The notes under the pieces: generated by a model
Database searches by the model: none
Seen by the model: the letters and a program-made list of their open reading frames with translations, nothing else
Told to the model about the DNA's origin: nothing
Position numbers and translations under genes: made by a program
Shown here: positions 14,616 to 26,504 of the stretch, in pieces
Numbering within the stretch: position 1 is the first letter of the stretch
How the letters are laid out: every line of letters starts with the position of its first letter
DNA from: Noviherbaspirillum sp. L7-7A
GTDB taxonomy: Bacteria; Pseudomonadota; Gammaproteobacteria; Burkholderiales; Burkholderiaceae_D
Direction of reading: 5' to 3'
Assembly (NCBI RefSeq): GCF_019052805.1
Contig: NZ_JAHQRJ010000001.1
Coordinates: forward strand, 2,108,001-2,172,000
DNA length: 64,000 bases

Positions 14616-16721
14616 TTACTTCTTCTTCGGCACGTACAGATCCGTAATCACCCCCAACCCCATCTCCGCCGCGAACATCGGCGTCTCCGACAGCGTCGGA
14701 TGCGCATGGATGGTCAGCGCCAGGTCTTCCAGGTCCGCGCCCATTTCCATCGCCAGCACGGTCTCGGCCAACAACTCGCCCGCATTCACGCCGACAATGC
14801 CGGCGCCGATGATGCGCCTGGTTTCCGGGTCCCACAGCAGTTTGGTCATGCCGTCGTCGCGGCCCATGGCCAGCGCGCGGCCGGAGGCGGCCCAGGGGAA
14901 ATTGGCTTTCTCATAGGGGATGCCCTGCGACTTGGCGTCGTTCTCGGTCAGGCCCATCCATGCCACTTCGGGGTCGGTGTAGGCGACCGACGGGATGGTC
15001 ATCGGGTCGAACTCGACCTTGTGGCCGCCTATGACTTCCGCAGCCACCTTGGCCTCGTTGGTGGCCTTGTGGGCCAGCATCGGGTCGCCGCAGATGTCCC
15101 CGATCGCATAGATGTGGCCGACGTTGGTGCGCTGCTGGCGGTCAACCGGGATGAAGCCGCGCTCGTTGACGATCACGCCAGCCTTCTCCGCGCCAATGTC
15201 GCGGCCGTTCGGGCGGCGGCCCACTGCCATCAGCACCATGTCGTAGAGCTGCGGCTCGGCCGGCGCGTTGGCGCCTTCGAAGGTGGCCAGCAGGCCGTCT
15301 TCGCGCGCTTCCAGCTTTGTGACCTTGGTCTTGAGGTAGATGCCCTCGTAGCGCTTCTCGATGCGCTTCTGCAGCGGCTTGACGATGTCGCGGTCGGCGG
15401 CCGGGATCAGGCCGTCGGCGAATTCCACCACGGTGATCTTCGTGCCCAGCGCGTCATACACGCACGCCATTTCCAGGCCGATGATGCCGCCGCCGATCAC
15501 CAGCATGCGCTTGGGGATCTGGCGCAGCTCCAGCGCGCCGGTGGAGTCAATCACGCGCGGATCGTCATACGGGAAGCCGGGGATGCGCGCAACCGACGAG
15601 CCGGCCGCGATGATCGCATTCCTGAAGGCGATGGTCTTGCTGCCTTCGGCGGTTTCCACCGTCAGCGTATTGGCCGACGAGAAGGCCGCCTTGCCATGCA
15701 CCACCTGCACCTTGCGCGCGCGCGCCAGGCCCGACAGGCCGCCGGTCAGCTTCTTGACCACGCTGTCCTTCCAGCCGCGCAGGCCGTCGAGGTCGATCTC
15801 GGGCGCGGACATCTTCACGCCGAAGTGCGACATCTCCTCGGCCTCGGTGATGACCTTGGCCGCATGCAGCAGCGCCTTGGACGGGATGCAGCCCACGTTC
15901 AGGCAGACGCCGCCCAGCGACGCATAGCGCTCCACCAGCACCACTTTCTGGCCAAGGTCGGCGGCGCGGAAGGCGGCGGTGTAGCCGCCAGGGCCGGCGC
16001 CCAGTACCAGAGTCTCGCATTCGATATCGGCCTGGCCGCTGAAACTGGCGGCGGTCGGCGCCTGCACCGGCGCGGCAGCGGCGGGGGCGGCAGCAGGCGC
16101 TGCGGCCGGCGCAGGCGCCGCAGCGGCACCCTGCCCTTCCAGCACCAGCAATGGCGAACCCTTGGACACCTTGTCGCCCAGCTTGACCTTCAGCTCCTTC
16201 ACCACGCCGGCATGGCTGGACGGGATTTCCATGCTGGCCTTGTCCGATTCCACCGTGATCAGCGACTGGTCGACGCTGACGGTGTCGCCCGGCTTGACCA
16301 GCACCTCGATCACTTCCACTTCCTTGAAGTCGCCAATGTCGGGTACCTCGACATTGATGATGCCGCCGGTTGCAACCGGGGCGGCCGCAGCAAGTGCGGG
16401 GGCAGCGGCAGGCGCCGGCGCAGCAGCAGGTGCTGGTGCGGCAGCGGGCGCAGCGGCAGCCGGCGCCGCCTGCTGCGCTTCGCCTTCCGTTTCCAGCATC
16501 AGCAGCAGCGAACCTTCCGCCACCTTGTCGCCGAGCTTGACCTTCATTTCCCTGATCACGCCGGCCTGGCTGGACGGAATTTCCATGCTGGCCTTGTCGG
16601 ATTCCACCGTCACCAGCGACTGGTCCACCGCAATCCGGTCACCCGGCTTGACCAGCACCTCGATCACTTCCACTTCCTTGAAATCCCCGATGTCGGGAAC
16701 CTTGACTTCAACCAGGCTCAT
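14616..16721 (-). CDS. lpdA: Dihydrolipoyl dehydrogenase (E3) with two N-terminal lipoyl domains
   Basis: The E3 component of pyruvate dehydrogenase (701 aa) reoxidises lipoyl groups with NAD+. It carries two lipoyl domains in tandem, with attachment lysines in [10 protein letters not shown] at residues 43 and 161, separated by Ala/Pro linkers. The flavoenzyme core starts near 235: FAD motif [13 protein letters not shown], redox disulfide [16 protein letters not shown] motif [12 protein letters not shown], and C-terminal HAHPTLSE with the active-site His. Standard E3 is about 470 aa without lipoyl domains; several Proteobacteria have one. It is the last gene of the operon, 94 nt after the proteasome-like gene. 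Confidence 0.93.
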   Translation of the reverse strand: MSLVEVKVPDIGDFKEVEVIEVLVKPGDRIAVDQSLVTVESDKASMEIPSSQAGVIREMKVKLGDKVAEGSLLLMLETEGEAQQAAPAAAAPAAAPAPAAAPAPAAAPALAAAAPVATGGIINVEVPDIGDFKEVEVIEVLVKPGDTVSVDQSLITVESDKASMEIPSSHAGVVKELKVKLGDKVSKGSPLLVLEGQGAAAAPAPAAAPAAAPAAAAPVQAPTAASFSGQADIECETLVLGAGPGGYTAAFRAADLGQKVVLVERYASLGGVCLNVGCIPSKALLHAAKVITEAEEMSHFGVKMSAPEIDLDGLRGWKDSVVKKLTGGLSGLARARKVQVVHGKAAFSSANTLTVETAEGSKTIAFRNAIIAAGSSVARIPGFPYDDPRVIDSTGALELRQIPKRMLVIGGGIIGLEMACVYDALGTKITVVEFADGLIPAADRDIVKPLQKRIEKRYEGIYLKTKVTKLEAREDGLLATFEGANAPAEPQLYDMVLMAVGRRPNGRDIGAEKAGVIVNERGFIPVDRQQRTNVGHIYAIGDICGDPMLAHKATNEAKVAAEVIGGHKVEFDPMTIPSVAYTDPEVAWMGLTENDAKSQGIPYEKANFPWAASGRALAMGRDDGMTKLLWDPETRRIIGAGIVGVNAGELLAETVLAMEMGADLEDLALTIHAHPTLSETPMFAAEMGLGVITDLYVPKKK

Positions 16722-16815
16722 AACTTAGCTCCATGTTCTGCCCGGGCCGCCCGTGTGGCGCGCGCCGGGGAATTGTTATAGCTCCCTGCAGGGACAAAGC
16801 GGGAGGATGGGTGTT

Positions 16816-17382
16816 TCATTGCATCGCGATACTGTGGATCTGCATGGGCCCGGCCGAATTCTTGTCGAACTCGATGCCGGCGGCAACGCCCACTTCGGCA
16901 ATCCGCCGCGCCGACTCCAGGCTGTCGTAGACCGCATGCATCGCGCCCAGCGCGAAGTTGCGGCCGCTGCCTATGCCCCAGAAACGGTCGAAGGCAAACA
17001 CCTCGCGGTACGAATAGACGCCGAAGATGCCATGCGGATTGGCGATCAGCGAGATCAGCTGCGACGATTCATACGGGTCGTCCTCGTCCTCCCGGGTGTT
17101 GAGGAAGTACTTCTCCTTCAGGATGTTGTGCACCCGGGTATAGGTCTCGAATACCTGGTCCTTGCTGCCCAGCCGGCAGTCCTCGCCCATCTCGGTCAGC
17201 ACCTTGCGCATGACCGGGAAATGGGCGGTGGTGCCGGCCAGCGTGACCCAGGACTCGCCGACCTGGAAGATCTTGCTGTTGGCCTCGTAATTGCCGGGCA
17301 GCCGGGTGTCGCCGAACGTCACCAGCGAATCGGCGGCAATCGCAACCTCTCCATTCTTTCTGACGACGACACAGGTGGTCAT
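16816..17382 (-). CDS. Proteasome/HslV-like Ntn hydrolase (probable BPH family), 188 aa
   Basis: The N-terminus TTCVVVRKNGEVAIAADS aligns closely with HslV (TT-VxVR-NG-V-IAGDG). After Met removal, Thr1 would be the nucleophile; Asp17 is conserved, and Lys36 in NSKIFQVG most likely takes the role of HslV Lys33, with a short insertion before it. LAGTTAHF matches the HslV AGGTAD strand, and GIGSGRNFALGAM the GSGG region. No ATPase partner (HslU) is adjacent. Its size and host fit the group described as beta-proteobacterial proteasome homologue (BPH). Database entries often mislabel it as a transporter. It lies 46 nt after aceF inside the pdh operon. Confidence 0.8.
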   Translation of the reverse strand: MTTCVVVRKNGEVAIAADSLVTFGDTRLPGNYEANSKIFQVGESWVTLAGTTAHFPVMRKVLTEMGEDCRLGSKDQVFETYTRVHNILKEKYFLNTREDEDDPYESSQLISLIANPHGIFGVYSYREVFAFDRFWGIGSGRNFALGAMHAVYDSLESARRIAEVGVAAGIEFDKNSAGPMQIHSIAMQ

Positions 17383-17428
17383 GGCGGATCTCCCAACGAC
17401 GGGCGGCCAGGGACGACCGCCCTGCCCA

Positions 17429-18778
17429 TTACAGCAGCGTCTTGCGCATGTCGCCCAGCACTTCGGACAGATAGACCGTGAAGCGGGCAGCCATCGCGCC
17501 ATCGATCACGCGGTGGTCATACGACAGCGAGGTCGGCATCATCAGGCGCGGCACGAACTGCTTGCCGTCCCAGACCGGCTTGAACTCGGACTTGGACAAG
17601 CCCAGGATCGCCACTTCCGGCGCATTGATGATGGGCGTAAACGCCGTGCCGCCGATGCCGCCGAGCGACGAGATGGTGAAGCTGGCGCCCTGCATGTCGG
17701 CTGGCTTCAGCTTGCCGTCGCGGGCCTGGGCCGACAGCTCGCCCATTTCCTGGGCGATCTGGGCAACGCCCTTCTTGTCGGCATCCTTCACCACCGGCAC
17801 CACCAGGCCATTGGGCGTGTCCGCGGCGAAGCCGATGTGGTAGTACTGCTTCAGGATCAGGTTCTCGCCCTTGGCATCCAATGATGAATTGAAGACCGGG
17901 AATTTCTTCAGCGCGGCCACCGATGCCTTGATCACGAACGCCAGCATGGTCAGCTTCACGCCCGACTTGGCCATCGCGGCATTGGCCGACTTGCGGAATT
18001 CCTCCAGCTCGGTGATGTCGGCCTGGTCGTACTGGGTCACATGCGGAATCATGACCCAGTTGCGGTGCAGGTTCGGTCCGCTGATCTTCTTGATGCGCGA
18101 CAGCGGCTGCAGCTCGGTGGCGCCGAACTTGGTAAAGTCCAGCGACGGCCATGGCAGCAGGTCCAGGCCCACGCCGCTGCCCTTGGCAGCCGGGGCGGGT
18201 GCGGCGGCCGCAGCTGCGCCGCCGGCGATCGCGCCCTTCACATAGCCCTGCACGTCCTGCTGGGTGATGCGGCCTTTGGGTCCGCTGCCCTTGACCTGGG
18301 TCAGGTCCACGCCCAGTTCACGGGCGAACTTGCGAATCGATGGCGATGCATGCGGCTTGATGCCGTTGGCCGCGGCAACCGGCGCTGCCGGTGCTGCGGG
18401 TGCCGGCACAGGCGCGGAGGCGGGTGCTGCGGGCGCCGGCCCTGCCACCGGTGCCGGGGCTGCCGGCGCGGCTGCGGGTGCAGGTGCTGGCGCGGCTGCT
18501 GCAGGCGCGGGTGCCGGCACAGCCGGCGCTGCCGCCGCGCCCTCGGTTTCCAGCATCAGCACCAGCGTGCCTTCGGCCACCTTGTCGCCCAGCTTGACCT
18601 TCAGTTCCTTGACCACGCCAGCCTGGCTGGACGGGATCTCCATGCTGGCCTTGTCCGACTCGACCGTGATCAGCGACTGGTCCACCGCCACCGTGTCGCC
18701 TGGCTTGACCAGCACTTCAATGACTTCGACTTCCTTGAAATCGCCGATATCCGGGACTTTGACTTCCACCATGCTCAT
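17429..18778 (-). CDS. aceF: Pyruvate dehydrogenase E2, dihydrolipoyl acetyltransferase
   Basis: The E2 core of the complex (449 aa) transfers acetyl groups from lipoyl to CoA. It has one lipoyl domain (Lys43 in [12 protein letters not shown]), a long Ala/Pro linker (about 80-140), a peripheral subunit-binding domain ([15 protein letters not shown]…KGRITQQDV, about 143-178) and the acyltransferase domain with catalytic His/Asp in [16 protein letters not shown] near 420. E. coli E2 has three lipoyl domains; here E2 has one and the E3 two. It lies 130 nt after aceE, across a hairpin with a T-run. Confidence 0.95.
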   Translation of the reverse strand: MSMVEVKVPDIGDFKEVEVIEVLVKPGDTVAVDQSLITVESDKASMEIPSSQAGVVKELKVKLGDKVAEGTLVLMLETEGAAAAPAVPAPAPAAAAPAPAPAAAPAAPAPVAGPAPAAPASAPVPAPAAPAAPVAAANGIKPHASPSIRKFARELGVDLTQVKGSGPKGRITQQDVQGYVKGAIAGGAAAAAAPAPAAKGSGVGLDLLPWPSLDFTKFGATELQPLSRIKKISGPNLHRNWVMIPHVTQYDQADITELEEFRKSANAAMAKSGVKLTMLAFVIKASVAALKKFPVFNSSLDAKGENLILKQYYHIGFAADTPNGLVVPVVKDADKKGVAQIAQEMGELSAQARDGKLKPADMQGASFTISSLGGIGGTAFTPIINAPEVAILGLSKSEFKPVWDGKQFVPRLMMPTSLSYDHRVIDGAMAARFTVYLSEVLGDMRKTLL

Positions 18779-18811
18779 TGTTCTAGCTCCGTTTTATGTC
18801 CGCCGCATTCC

Positions 18812-18873
18812 AAAAAAAGTCCGGGAAAGGAAGCACCGCGGCATGGCTGCCGTGCTGCTTGCGATTCCCGGAC
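18812..18873 (-). terminator. Terminator-like hairpin between aceE and aceF
   Basis: On the minus strand GTCCGGGAA pairs with TTCCCGGAC, with an inner GC-rich stem-loop (GCACGGC…GCCGCGGTGC), followed by seven T's. The structure is in the aceE-aceF gap. It could be a partial terminator that lowers E2/E3 expression relative to E1, or a stabilising 3' end for an aceE-only transcript. Confidence 0.65.
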
Positions 18874-18908
18874 CCGATTGGGCATGACAGGGGATTCGTT
18901 AGTCTTGT

Positions 18909-21605
<2,697 letters not shown>

Positions 21606-21692
21606 CGTGCGTCTCCTATCTTTGCCGGATTGGTTTAGACATCGCGGGCGTGGGTTTGTTACAGGCGTGACTTGTGGGATGAACAACCCGCG

Positions 21693-21726
21693 CATTTTAT
21701 CAGCGAAATTTGAAATTTCAAACTAC
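21693..21726 (-). promoter_or_regulatory. aceE promoter with perfect 14-bp palindrome over the -35 box
   Basis: On the minus strand TTGAAA, a 16-bp spacer and TAAAAT form a sigma70-like promoter about 90 nt before the aceE ATG. TTTGAAATTTCAAA at 21709-21722 is a perfect palindrome that includes the -35 hexamer, as expected of a repressor operator. Known pdh repressors (PdhR family) bind a different sequence (AATTGGT/ACCAATT-type), so the regulator is unidentified. Confidence 0.5.
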
Positions 21727-21805
21727 GATATGAGTTTTCATAATGTGGGATTTAGTGTGCAGCGCAACATCGGTTTCCTCGTGCATCCGGAGCGGCAAGC
21801 GCCCG

Positions 21806-21811
21806 TATAAT
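21806..21811 (+). promoter_or_regulatory. -10 box TATAAT upstream of folD
   Basis: A perfect TATAAT in the context CCCGTATAATCCTG lies 32 nt before the folD ATG. No good -35 is seen, so it may rely on the upstream CG/GT extended -10 context. The same GTATAATCC context precedes rpmE2 and ribF. Confidence 0.5.
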
Positions 21812-21842
21812 CCTGTTTTCCAACCGCAATCCTCCCTTCATC

Positions 21843-22688
21843 ATGTCCGCACAAATCATCAATGGCACCCTGCTATCCCAACAACTGCGCACCGACGTCG
21901 CGCGCCGCGCCGCCGCGCTGAGCGCGCAAGGACGCCAGCCGGGCCTGGCCGTGGTGCTGGTGGGCGACAATCCGGCCTCCCAGGTCTATGTACGCAACAA
22001 GGTGAAAGCGTGCGAGGACAATGGGCTGTATTCCGTGCTGGAGAAATACGACGCCACGCTGTCGGAGGCGCAGCTGCTGGAACGCATCGCCGCGCTGAAC
22101 GCCGATCCGAAGATCAACGGCATCCTGGTCCAGCTGCCGCTGCCGGCCCATATCGACTCGCACAAGGTGCTGGAAGCGATCGCGCCGGAAAAGGATGTCG
22201 ACGGCTTTCATATCAGCAACGCCGGCCTGCTGATGACGGGCCAGCCGATGTTTCGTCCCTGCACGCCCTATGGCGTGATGAAGATGCTGGAGTCGATCGA
22301 CTACCCGGTGCGCGGCGCCCATGCGGTGGTGGTGGGCGCATCCAACATCGTCGGCAAGCCGCAGGCGATGCTGCTCTTGCAGGCGGGCGCCACGGTCACC
22401 ATCTGCAACTCCAAGACCCGCGACCTGGGCCTGCATACCCGCCAGGCCGACATCCTGGTGGTGGCCACCGGCAAGCGCAACATCGTCACCGCCGACATGA
22501 TCAAACCGGGAGCGGTCGTCATCGACGTTGGCATGAACCGGGACGACAACGGTAAATTGTGCGGAGACGTCGATTTTGAAAACGCCAAGGAAGTCGCCGG
22601 CTGGATCACGCCCGTGCCGGGCGGGGTCGGCCCGATGACCATCACCATGCTGCTGGTAAACACCATAGAAGCCGCCGAGAGAACCTGA
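21843..22688 (+). CDS. folD: Methylene-THF dehydrogenase / methenyl-THF cyclohydrolase
   Basis: This bifunctional one-carbon enzyme interconverts 5,10-methylene-, methenyl- and 10-formyl-tetrahydrofolate using NADP. At 281 aa it has the usual length. Signature segments are [17 protein letters not shown] (catalytic Lys about 56), [11 protein letters not shown] (about 98), [17 protein letters not shown] (nucleotide-binding, about 165) and [17 protein letters not shown] (about 261). It ends 3 nt before the oligopeptidase start, so the two are probably cotranscribed. Confidence 0.95.
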   Translation: MSAQIINGTLLSQQLRTDVARRAAALSAQGRQPGLAVVLVGDNPASQVYVRNKVKACEDNGLYSVLEKYDATLSEAQLLERIAALNADPKINGILVQLPLPAHIDSHKVLEAIAPEKDVDGFHISNAGLLMTGQPMFRPCTPYGVMKMLESIDYPVRGAHAVVVGASNIVGKPQAMLLLQAGATVTICNSKTRDLGLHTRQADILVVATGKRNIVTADMIKPGAVVIDVGMNRDDNGKLCGDVDFENAKEVAGWITPVPGGVGPMTITMLLVNTIEAAERT

Positions 22689-22691
22689 CCC

Positions 22692-24758
22692 ATGAATGCA
22701 CAGACCAATCCCCTGCTCGACTTTTCCGACCTGCCGCGCTTCGACACCTTCGCGCCGGAATTCGTCACCCCCGCCATCGACAGCCTGCTGAATGAATGCC
22801 GCGAGGTAGTGGCGCGGCTGGAAGCGGAAACCGAGCCGGCCAGCTGGACCAATTTCGTGGAACCGCTGGAACAGGCAACCGAGAAGCTGGGCCGGGCATG
22901 GGGCGTGGTCGGGCATCTGAACGCCGTGGTGGACACGCCGGAACTGCGCGCCGTCTACAACGAGAATCAGCCCAGGGTCACCGAGTTCTGGACCGCGCTG
23001 GCGCAGAATCCGGCGCTGTTTGAAAAGTACAAGTCCCTGAAGAACAGTGCCGAATTCGCCACGCTGACGCCGGCGCGCAAGAAGATCATCGACAACGCGC
23101 TGCGCGACTTCCATCTGGGCGGCGCCGACCTGCCGGACGACAGGAAGGCGCGCTTTGCCGAGATCCAGGAACGCCAGGCGGAACTGGCGACCAAGTTTTC
23201 GGAAAACGTGCTCGACGCCACCAATGCCTACGAATTGATCGTCGAGGACGAAGCACGCCTGTCCGGCCTGCCCGACGACGTGCGCCAGGCCGCCCGCGCC
23301 TCCGCCGAGAAGGCCGGCAAGCCGGGCTACCGCTTCACCCTGCATTTCCCCTCCTATTTCCCGGTGCTGCAGTATGCGGACGACCGCGCGCTGCGCGAGA
23401 CCATCTACCGCGACAACGCCACCAAGGCATCCGAACTGGGCGCGAAGCCGGAGTGGGACAACACCGCCCTCATCAGCGAACTGCTGCAGCTGCGCCAGGA
23501 AGAAGCCCGGCTGCTGGGCTACAACAACTATGCCGAAGTGTCGCTTGTGCCCAAGATGGCCGAAACGCCGCAGCAGGTGATCGGCTTCCTGGAAGACCTG
23601 GCGCAGCGCGCCCGTCCCTTCGCCGAAAAGGACCTGGAGGAAGTGCGCGCCTTCGCCAAAGCGGAACTGGGCATAGAACAGCTCGAAGCCTGGGACCTGG
23701 CCTATGCCTCGGAAAAGCTGCGCCAGAAGCGGTACGCGTTTTCCGAGCAGGAGGTCAAGCAGTACTTCCCGGAACACAAGGTGGTGGACGGCCTGTTCCG
23801 CCTGATCGAAAAGCTGTTTTCGGTGAAGATTTCGCCGGACAGCGCGCCGGTCTGGCACAAGGATGTCAGCTTCTTCCGCATCGAACGCGACGGCCGCCTG
23901 CTGGGCCAGTTCTACCTCGACTTGTATGCCCGCACCGGCAAGCGCGGCGGCGCCTGGATGAACGACGCCCGCGGCCGGCGCCTGGCCGGCGAAGCGGTGC
24001 AGACGCCGGTCGCCTACCTCACCTGCAATTTCACCGAGCCGGCGGTAATCGACGGCAAGGCACGGCCGGCGCTGTTCACCCACGATGAAGTCAACACCCT
24101 GTTCCATGAATTCGGCCACGGCCTGCATCACATGCTGACCCAGGTGGATGAGCTGGGCGTGTCCGGCATCTCCGGCGTGGAGTGGGACGCGGTCGAGCTG
24201 CCTTCCCAGTTCATGGAAAACTTCTGCTGGGAATGGGATGTGGTGCAGGACATGAGCGCCCATATCGACACTGGAGCGCCGCTGCCGCGCGCATTGTTCG
24301 ACAAGATGACCGCGGCCAAGAACTTCCAGTCCGGCCTGCAGATGCTGCGCCAGGTCGAGTTCTCGCTGTTCGACATGCATCTGCACTACGACTACGACCC
24401 GCGCGGCCAGCGCAGCGTGCAGGACGTGCTGGACGATGTGCGCCGCCGCTTCGCGGTGATGATTCCGCCTTCCTTCAACCGCTTCCAGAATTCCTTCGGC
24501 CATATCTTCGCTGGCGGTTATGCGGCCGGCTACTACAGCTACAAGTGGGCCGAGGTGCTGTCCGCCGACGCCTACAGCGCCTTCGAGGAAGCCAGCGGCA
24601 GCGGCGACGAGGAGCACCTGGCCGAAGCCGGACGCCGCTTCCTGGCGGAGATCCTGTCGGTTGGCGGTTCGCGCCCGGCGCTGGAATCGTTCAAGGCCTT
24701 CCGTGGCCGCGAACCGGAAATCGATGCGCTGCTGCGGCACAGCGGCATGACCGCCTGA
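22692..24758 (+). CDS. prlC: Oligopeptidase A (M3 metallopeptidase)
   Basis: A cytoplasmic zinc endopeptidase of the thimet family (688 aa) that degrades small peptides, including signal-peptide fragments. The zinc motif FHEFGHGLHHM lies near residue 472, with the third zinc ligand Glu about 25 residues downstream in the ISGVEWDAVELPSQ region. The N-terminal helical part begins QTNPLLDFSDLPRFD. The start is 3 nt after the folD stop, with GAGAAC as a weak ribosome-binding site, indicating translational coupling. Confidence 0.95.
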   Translation: MNAQTNPLLDFSDLPRFDTFAPEFVTPAIDSLLNECREVVARLEAETEPASWTNFVEPLEQATEKLGRAWGVVGHLNAVVDTPELRAVYNENQPRVTEFWTALAQNPALFEKYKSLKNSAEFATLTPARKKIIDNALRDFHLGGADLPDDRKARFAEIQERQAELATKFSENVLDATNAYELIVEDEARLSGLPDDVRQAARASAEKAGKPGYRFTLHFPSYFPVLQYADDRALRETIYRDNATKASELGAKPEWDNTALISELLQLRQEEARLLGYNNYAEVSLVPKMAETPQQVIGFLEDLAQRARPFAEKDLEEVRAFAKAELGIEQLEAWDLAYASEKLRQKRYAFSEQEVKQYFPEHKVVDGLFRLIEKLFSVKISPDSAPVWHKDVSFFRIERDGRLLGQFYLDLYARTGKRGGAWMNDARGRRLAGEAVQTPVAYLTCNFTEPAVIDGKARPALFTHDEVNTLFHEFGHGLHHMLTQVDELGVSGISGVEWDAVELPSQFMENFCWEWDVVQDMSAHIDTGAPLPRALFDKMTAAKNFQSGLQMLRQVEFSLFDMHLHYDYDPRGQRSVQDVLDDVRRRFAVMIPPSFNRFQNSFGHIFAGGYAAGYYSYKWAEVLSADAYSAFEEASGSGDEEHLAEAGRRFLAEILSVGGSRPALESFKAFRGREPEIDALLRHSGMTA

Positions 24759-24781
24759 CGCTGCCAGCCAGGAGAATGTCG

Positions 24782-25408
24782 ATGACCAGAAACACCAAAC
24801 TGCTGCCGATCGCCCTGCTGGCCTGCGCCACGCTGGCCCGGGCCGAACTGTACAAGTCGGTCGGTCCCGACGGACGCGTCACCTACAGCGACACGCCCAC
24901 CGCCAGGGCCCAGCCGGTCGATACCCGCAAGGCGCCGGCGGCGTCGGTCAGCGGCACCGCGCTGCCCTATGAACTGGCGCTGGTGGTGAAGGCGCATCCG
25001 GTGACGCTGTACACCTCCGACAAGTGCCCGCCCTGCTTCACGGCGCGCAACCTGCTGGCCAGGCGCGGCGTTCCCTATACCGAGAAGACCGTCAGCAGCA
25101 ATGAGGACATTGCCGCCCTGGCTGCCGTCGGCGGCGAAGCCCGCCTGCCCTTGCTGACCGTCGGCAAGGCAAGGGAACAGGGTTTCGAGGAAGGCGCCTG
25201 GAACAGGGCATTGTCGGCGGCAGGCTATCCGCAAACCAGCCAGCTGCCTGCAAGCTGGCGCAATCCGCCGCCCCAGGCCGCGGCGCCAACGCAGGCCGAA
25301 CCGGCGGCGCCTGCGGCCCCGCCGGCCGCCCAGAACCGTGAGCCGGCCCGCCTCCCGGCCGAAGCGGCGCCGCCAGCCGGCAAGGCGCCACCGGGATTCC
25401 GGTTTTGA
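24782..25408 (+). CDS. Secreted DUF4124 + glutaredoxin-like protein, Pro/Ala-rich tail
   Basis: This 208-aa protein has an N-terminal signal peptide (LLPIALLACATLARA). A DUF4124 segment follows (ELYKSVGPDGRVTYSDTPT, about 21-40), then a glutaredoxin/thioredoxin-like part with a redox motif TSDKCPPCFTARNLL (CPPC, about 80) and RLPLLTVG, where the cis-Pro lies. Residues about 155-208 are a Pro/Ala-rich, probably disordered tail. It would be a periplasmic thiol-disulfide protein, partner unknown. The start ATG at 24782 is preferred over 24776 because AGGAG sits 7 nt ahead. It overlaps nothing and precedes holC by 14 nt. Confidence 0.75.
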   Translation: MTRNTKLLPIALLACATLARAELYKSVGPDGRVTYSDTPTARAQPVDTRKAPAASVSGTALPYELALVVKAHPVTLYTSDKCPPCFTARNLLARRGVPYTEKTVSSNEDIAALAAVGGEARLPLLTVGKAREQGFEEGAWNRALSAAGYPQTSQLPASWRNPPPQAAAPTQAEPAAPAAPPAAQNREPARLPAEAAPPAGKAPPGFRF

Positions 25409-25422
25409 GCCAGGCAATCGCC

Positions 25423-25854
25423 ATGACCCGTATCGACTTCCACAGCAATGTGCCGGACAAGGTGGCCTATGCCTGCCGGCTGGTGCGCAAGGCGCGGTCG
25501 CAGAACCTGCGTGTGGTGATGCTGGCCGCCGATGCCGACCAGCTGCGCCAGCTCGATGAAAGCCTCTGGACCTTTTCCGACCTCGACTTCCTGCCGCATG
25601 TAAGCGCCGACAGCCCGCTGGCCGGGCAGACGCCCATCCTTCTGATGGAAGCGGGCGCGGAGACGGACGACCTGCCGCATCATCAGATACTGGTGAACCT
25701 GTCGCAGCAGCCGCCGGCCCACTTCGCCCGCTTCGAGCGCATGTTCGAGATCGTTTCCTCGGAAGATGCCGACCGCCTGGCCGGCCGCGAACGCTATCGC
25801 CATTACCAGCAGCGCGGCTATCCCCTAACCCATTACGACGCCGATAAAGCATGA
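25423..25854 (+). CDS. holC: DNA polymerase III chi subunit
   Basis: The chi subunit (143 aa) of the clamp-loader complex bridges the polymerase to SSB. The family start TRIDFHSNVPDKVAYACRLVRKA and the central LDESLWTFSDLDFLPHV and ILLMEAG…PHHQILVNLS segments are visible; in known chi proteins the Phe/Tyr-rich surface binds the SSB tail. ATG 25423 is chosen over an upstream TTG because the family begins TR-DFY/H. Its stop overlaps the next start by 4 nt. No holD or valS is adjacent. Confidence 0.88.
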   Translation: MTRIDFHSNVPDKVAYACRLVRKARSQNLRVVMLAADADQLRQLDESLWTFSDLDFLPHVSADSPLAGQTPILLMEAGAETDDLPHHQILVNLSQQPPAHFARFERMFEIVSSEDADRLAGRERYRHYQQRGYPLTHYDADKA

Positions 25855-26504
25855 GCACACCCCCGCGCGACGCCGGCATCCCGATGCTGACCGAGGTGAT
25901 CAACGATGCGGACATGGAACTGAGCGGCCCGCCTGAACTGGTCGAACCGCTTTCGGAGGCGGAGCAGCAGGCGGCAGGCATCCTCGATGCCGAAGAAGCG
26001 CAGGCAGCCGTGCCGCATGAGGCGCCGGCGCAGGAACCAGCACTGGCGCCGCCGGCTGCCGCACCCGCCACATCGCCCCAGCCCCAGGCTACGCCCGAAC
26101 CGGCGTTTGCCCAGCCACAACCGCAATCCGCGCCTGCATATCCGATCCCGCTCAAGCCGGCCGCAGCGGCAGCGCCTGCAGCGCTTGCCCCGCGTGCTGT
26201 ACCGGGACCCGCAGCGCCGCCCATCGCCGGGCCGGCGCGGGCGGAAACCCAGCCCTCATCCATGGATGACGAGGAATGGCAGCGCATGGAACGACGGGTG
26301 CGGGAACGCATTCTGGGGCAACTGCTGTCGCGCACCGATGCCATGCTGGAGGAACGCATCCGCGCCGGCCTGACGGGCGTGGTTGAACAGGCTGTAGAAG
26401 GTCTGGCGGCCAGCCTGCGGCTAAGCCTGCACAAGACGCTGGAAGACGTGGTGTCGCGGGCGGTGGCGCAGGAAATTACCCGTCTGCAATCTTCTAAAAA
26501 ATAA
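25851..26504 (+). CDS. Unknown Pro/Ala-rich protein coupled to holC (DUF2486-like)
   Basis: A 217-aa protein with three parts: an acidic N-terminus (about 1-60, IPMLTEVINDADMEL…), a low-complexity Pro/Ala linker (about 60-140) and a basic, amphipathic helical C-terminus (WQRMERRVRERILGQLL…LHKTLEDVVSRAVAQEITRL). Its start codon overlaps the holC stop (ATGA). I recall similar holC-linked proteins in Burkholderiales as DUF2486; no function is established to my knowledge. The tail could be a coiled coil or protein-binding helix. Coupling to holC hints at a replisome-related role (inference). Confidence 0.65.
   Translation: MSTPPRDAGIPMLTEVINDADMELSGPPELVEPLSEAEQQAAGILDAEEAQAAVPHEAPAQEPALAPPAAAPATSPQPQATPEPAFAQPQPQSAPAYPIPLKPAAAAAPAALAPRAVPGPAAPPIAGPARAETQPSSMDDEEWQRMERRVRERILGQLLSRTDAMLEERIRAGLTGVVEQAVEGLAASLRLSLHKTLEDVVSRAVAQEITRLQSSKK

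Noticed and set aside
16020-16500. Imperfect GC-rich repeats resembling a repeat array
   Set aside because: These encode the Ala/Pro linkers between lipoyl domains of LpdA (and likewise 18360-18540 in AceF); they are codon-level low complexity, not CRISPR or tandem DNA repeats.
21873-24740. 955-aa frame antisense to folD and prlC
   Set aside because: It crosses two real genes and their junction, with composition typical of reverse-complement GC-rich coding DNA and no recognisable domain.
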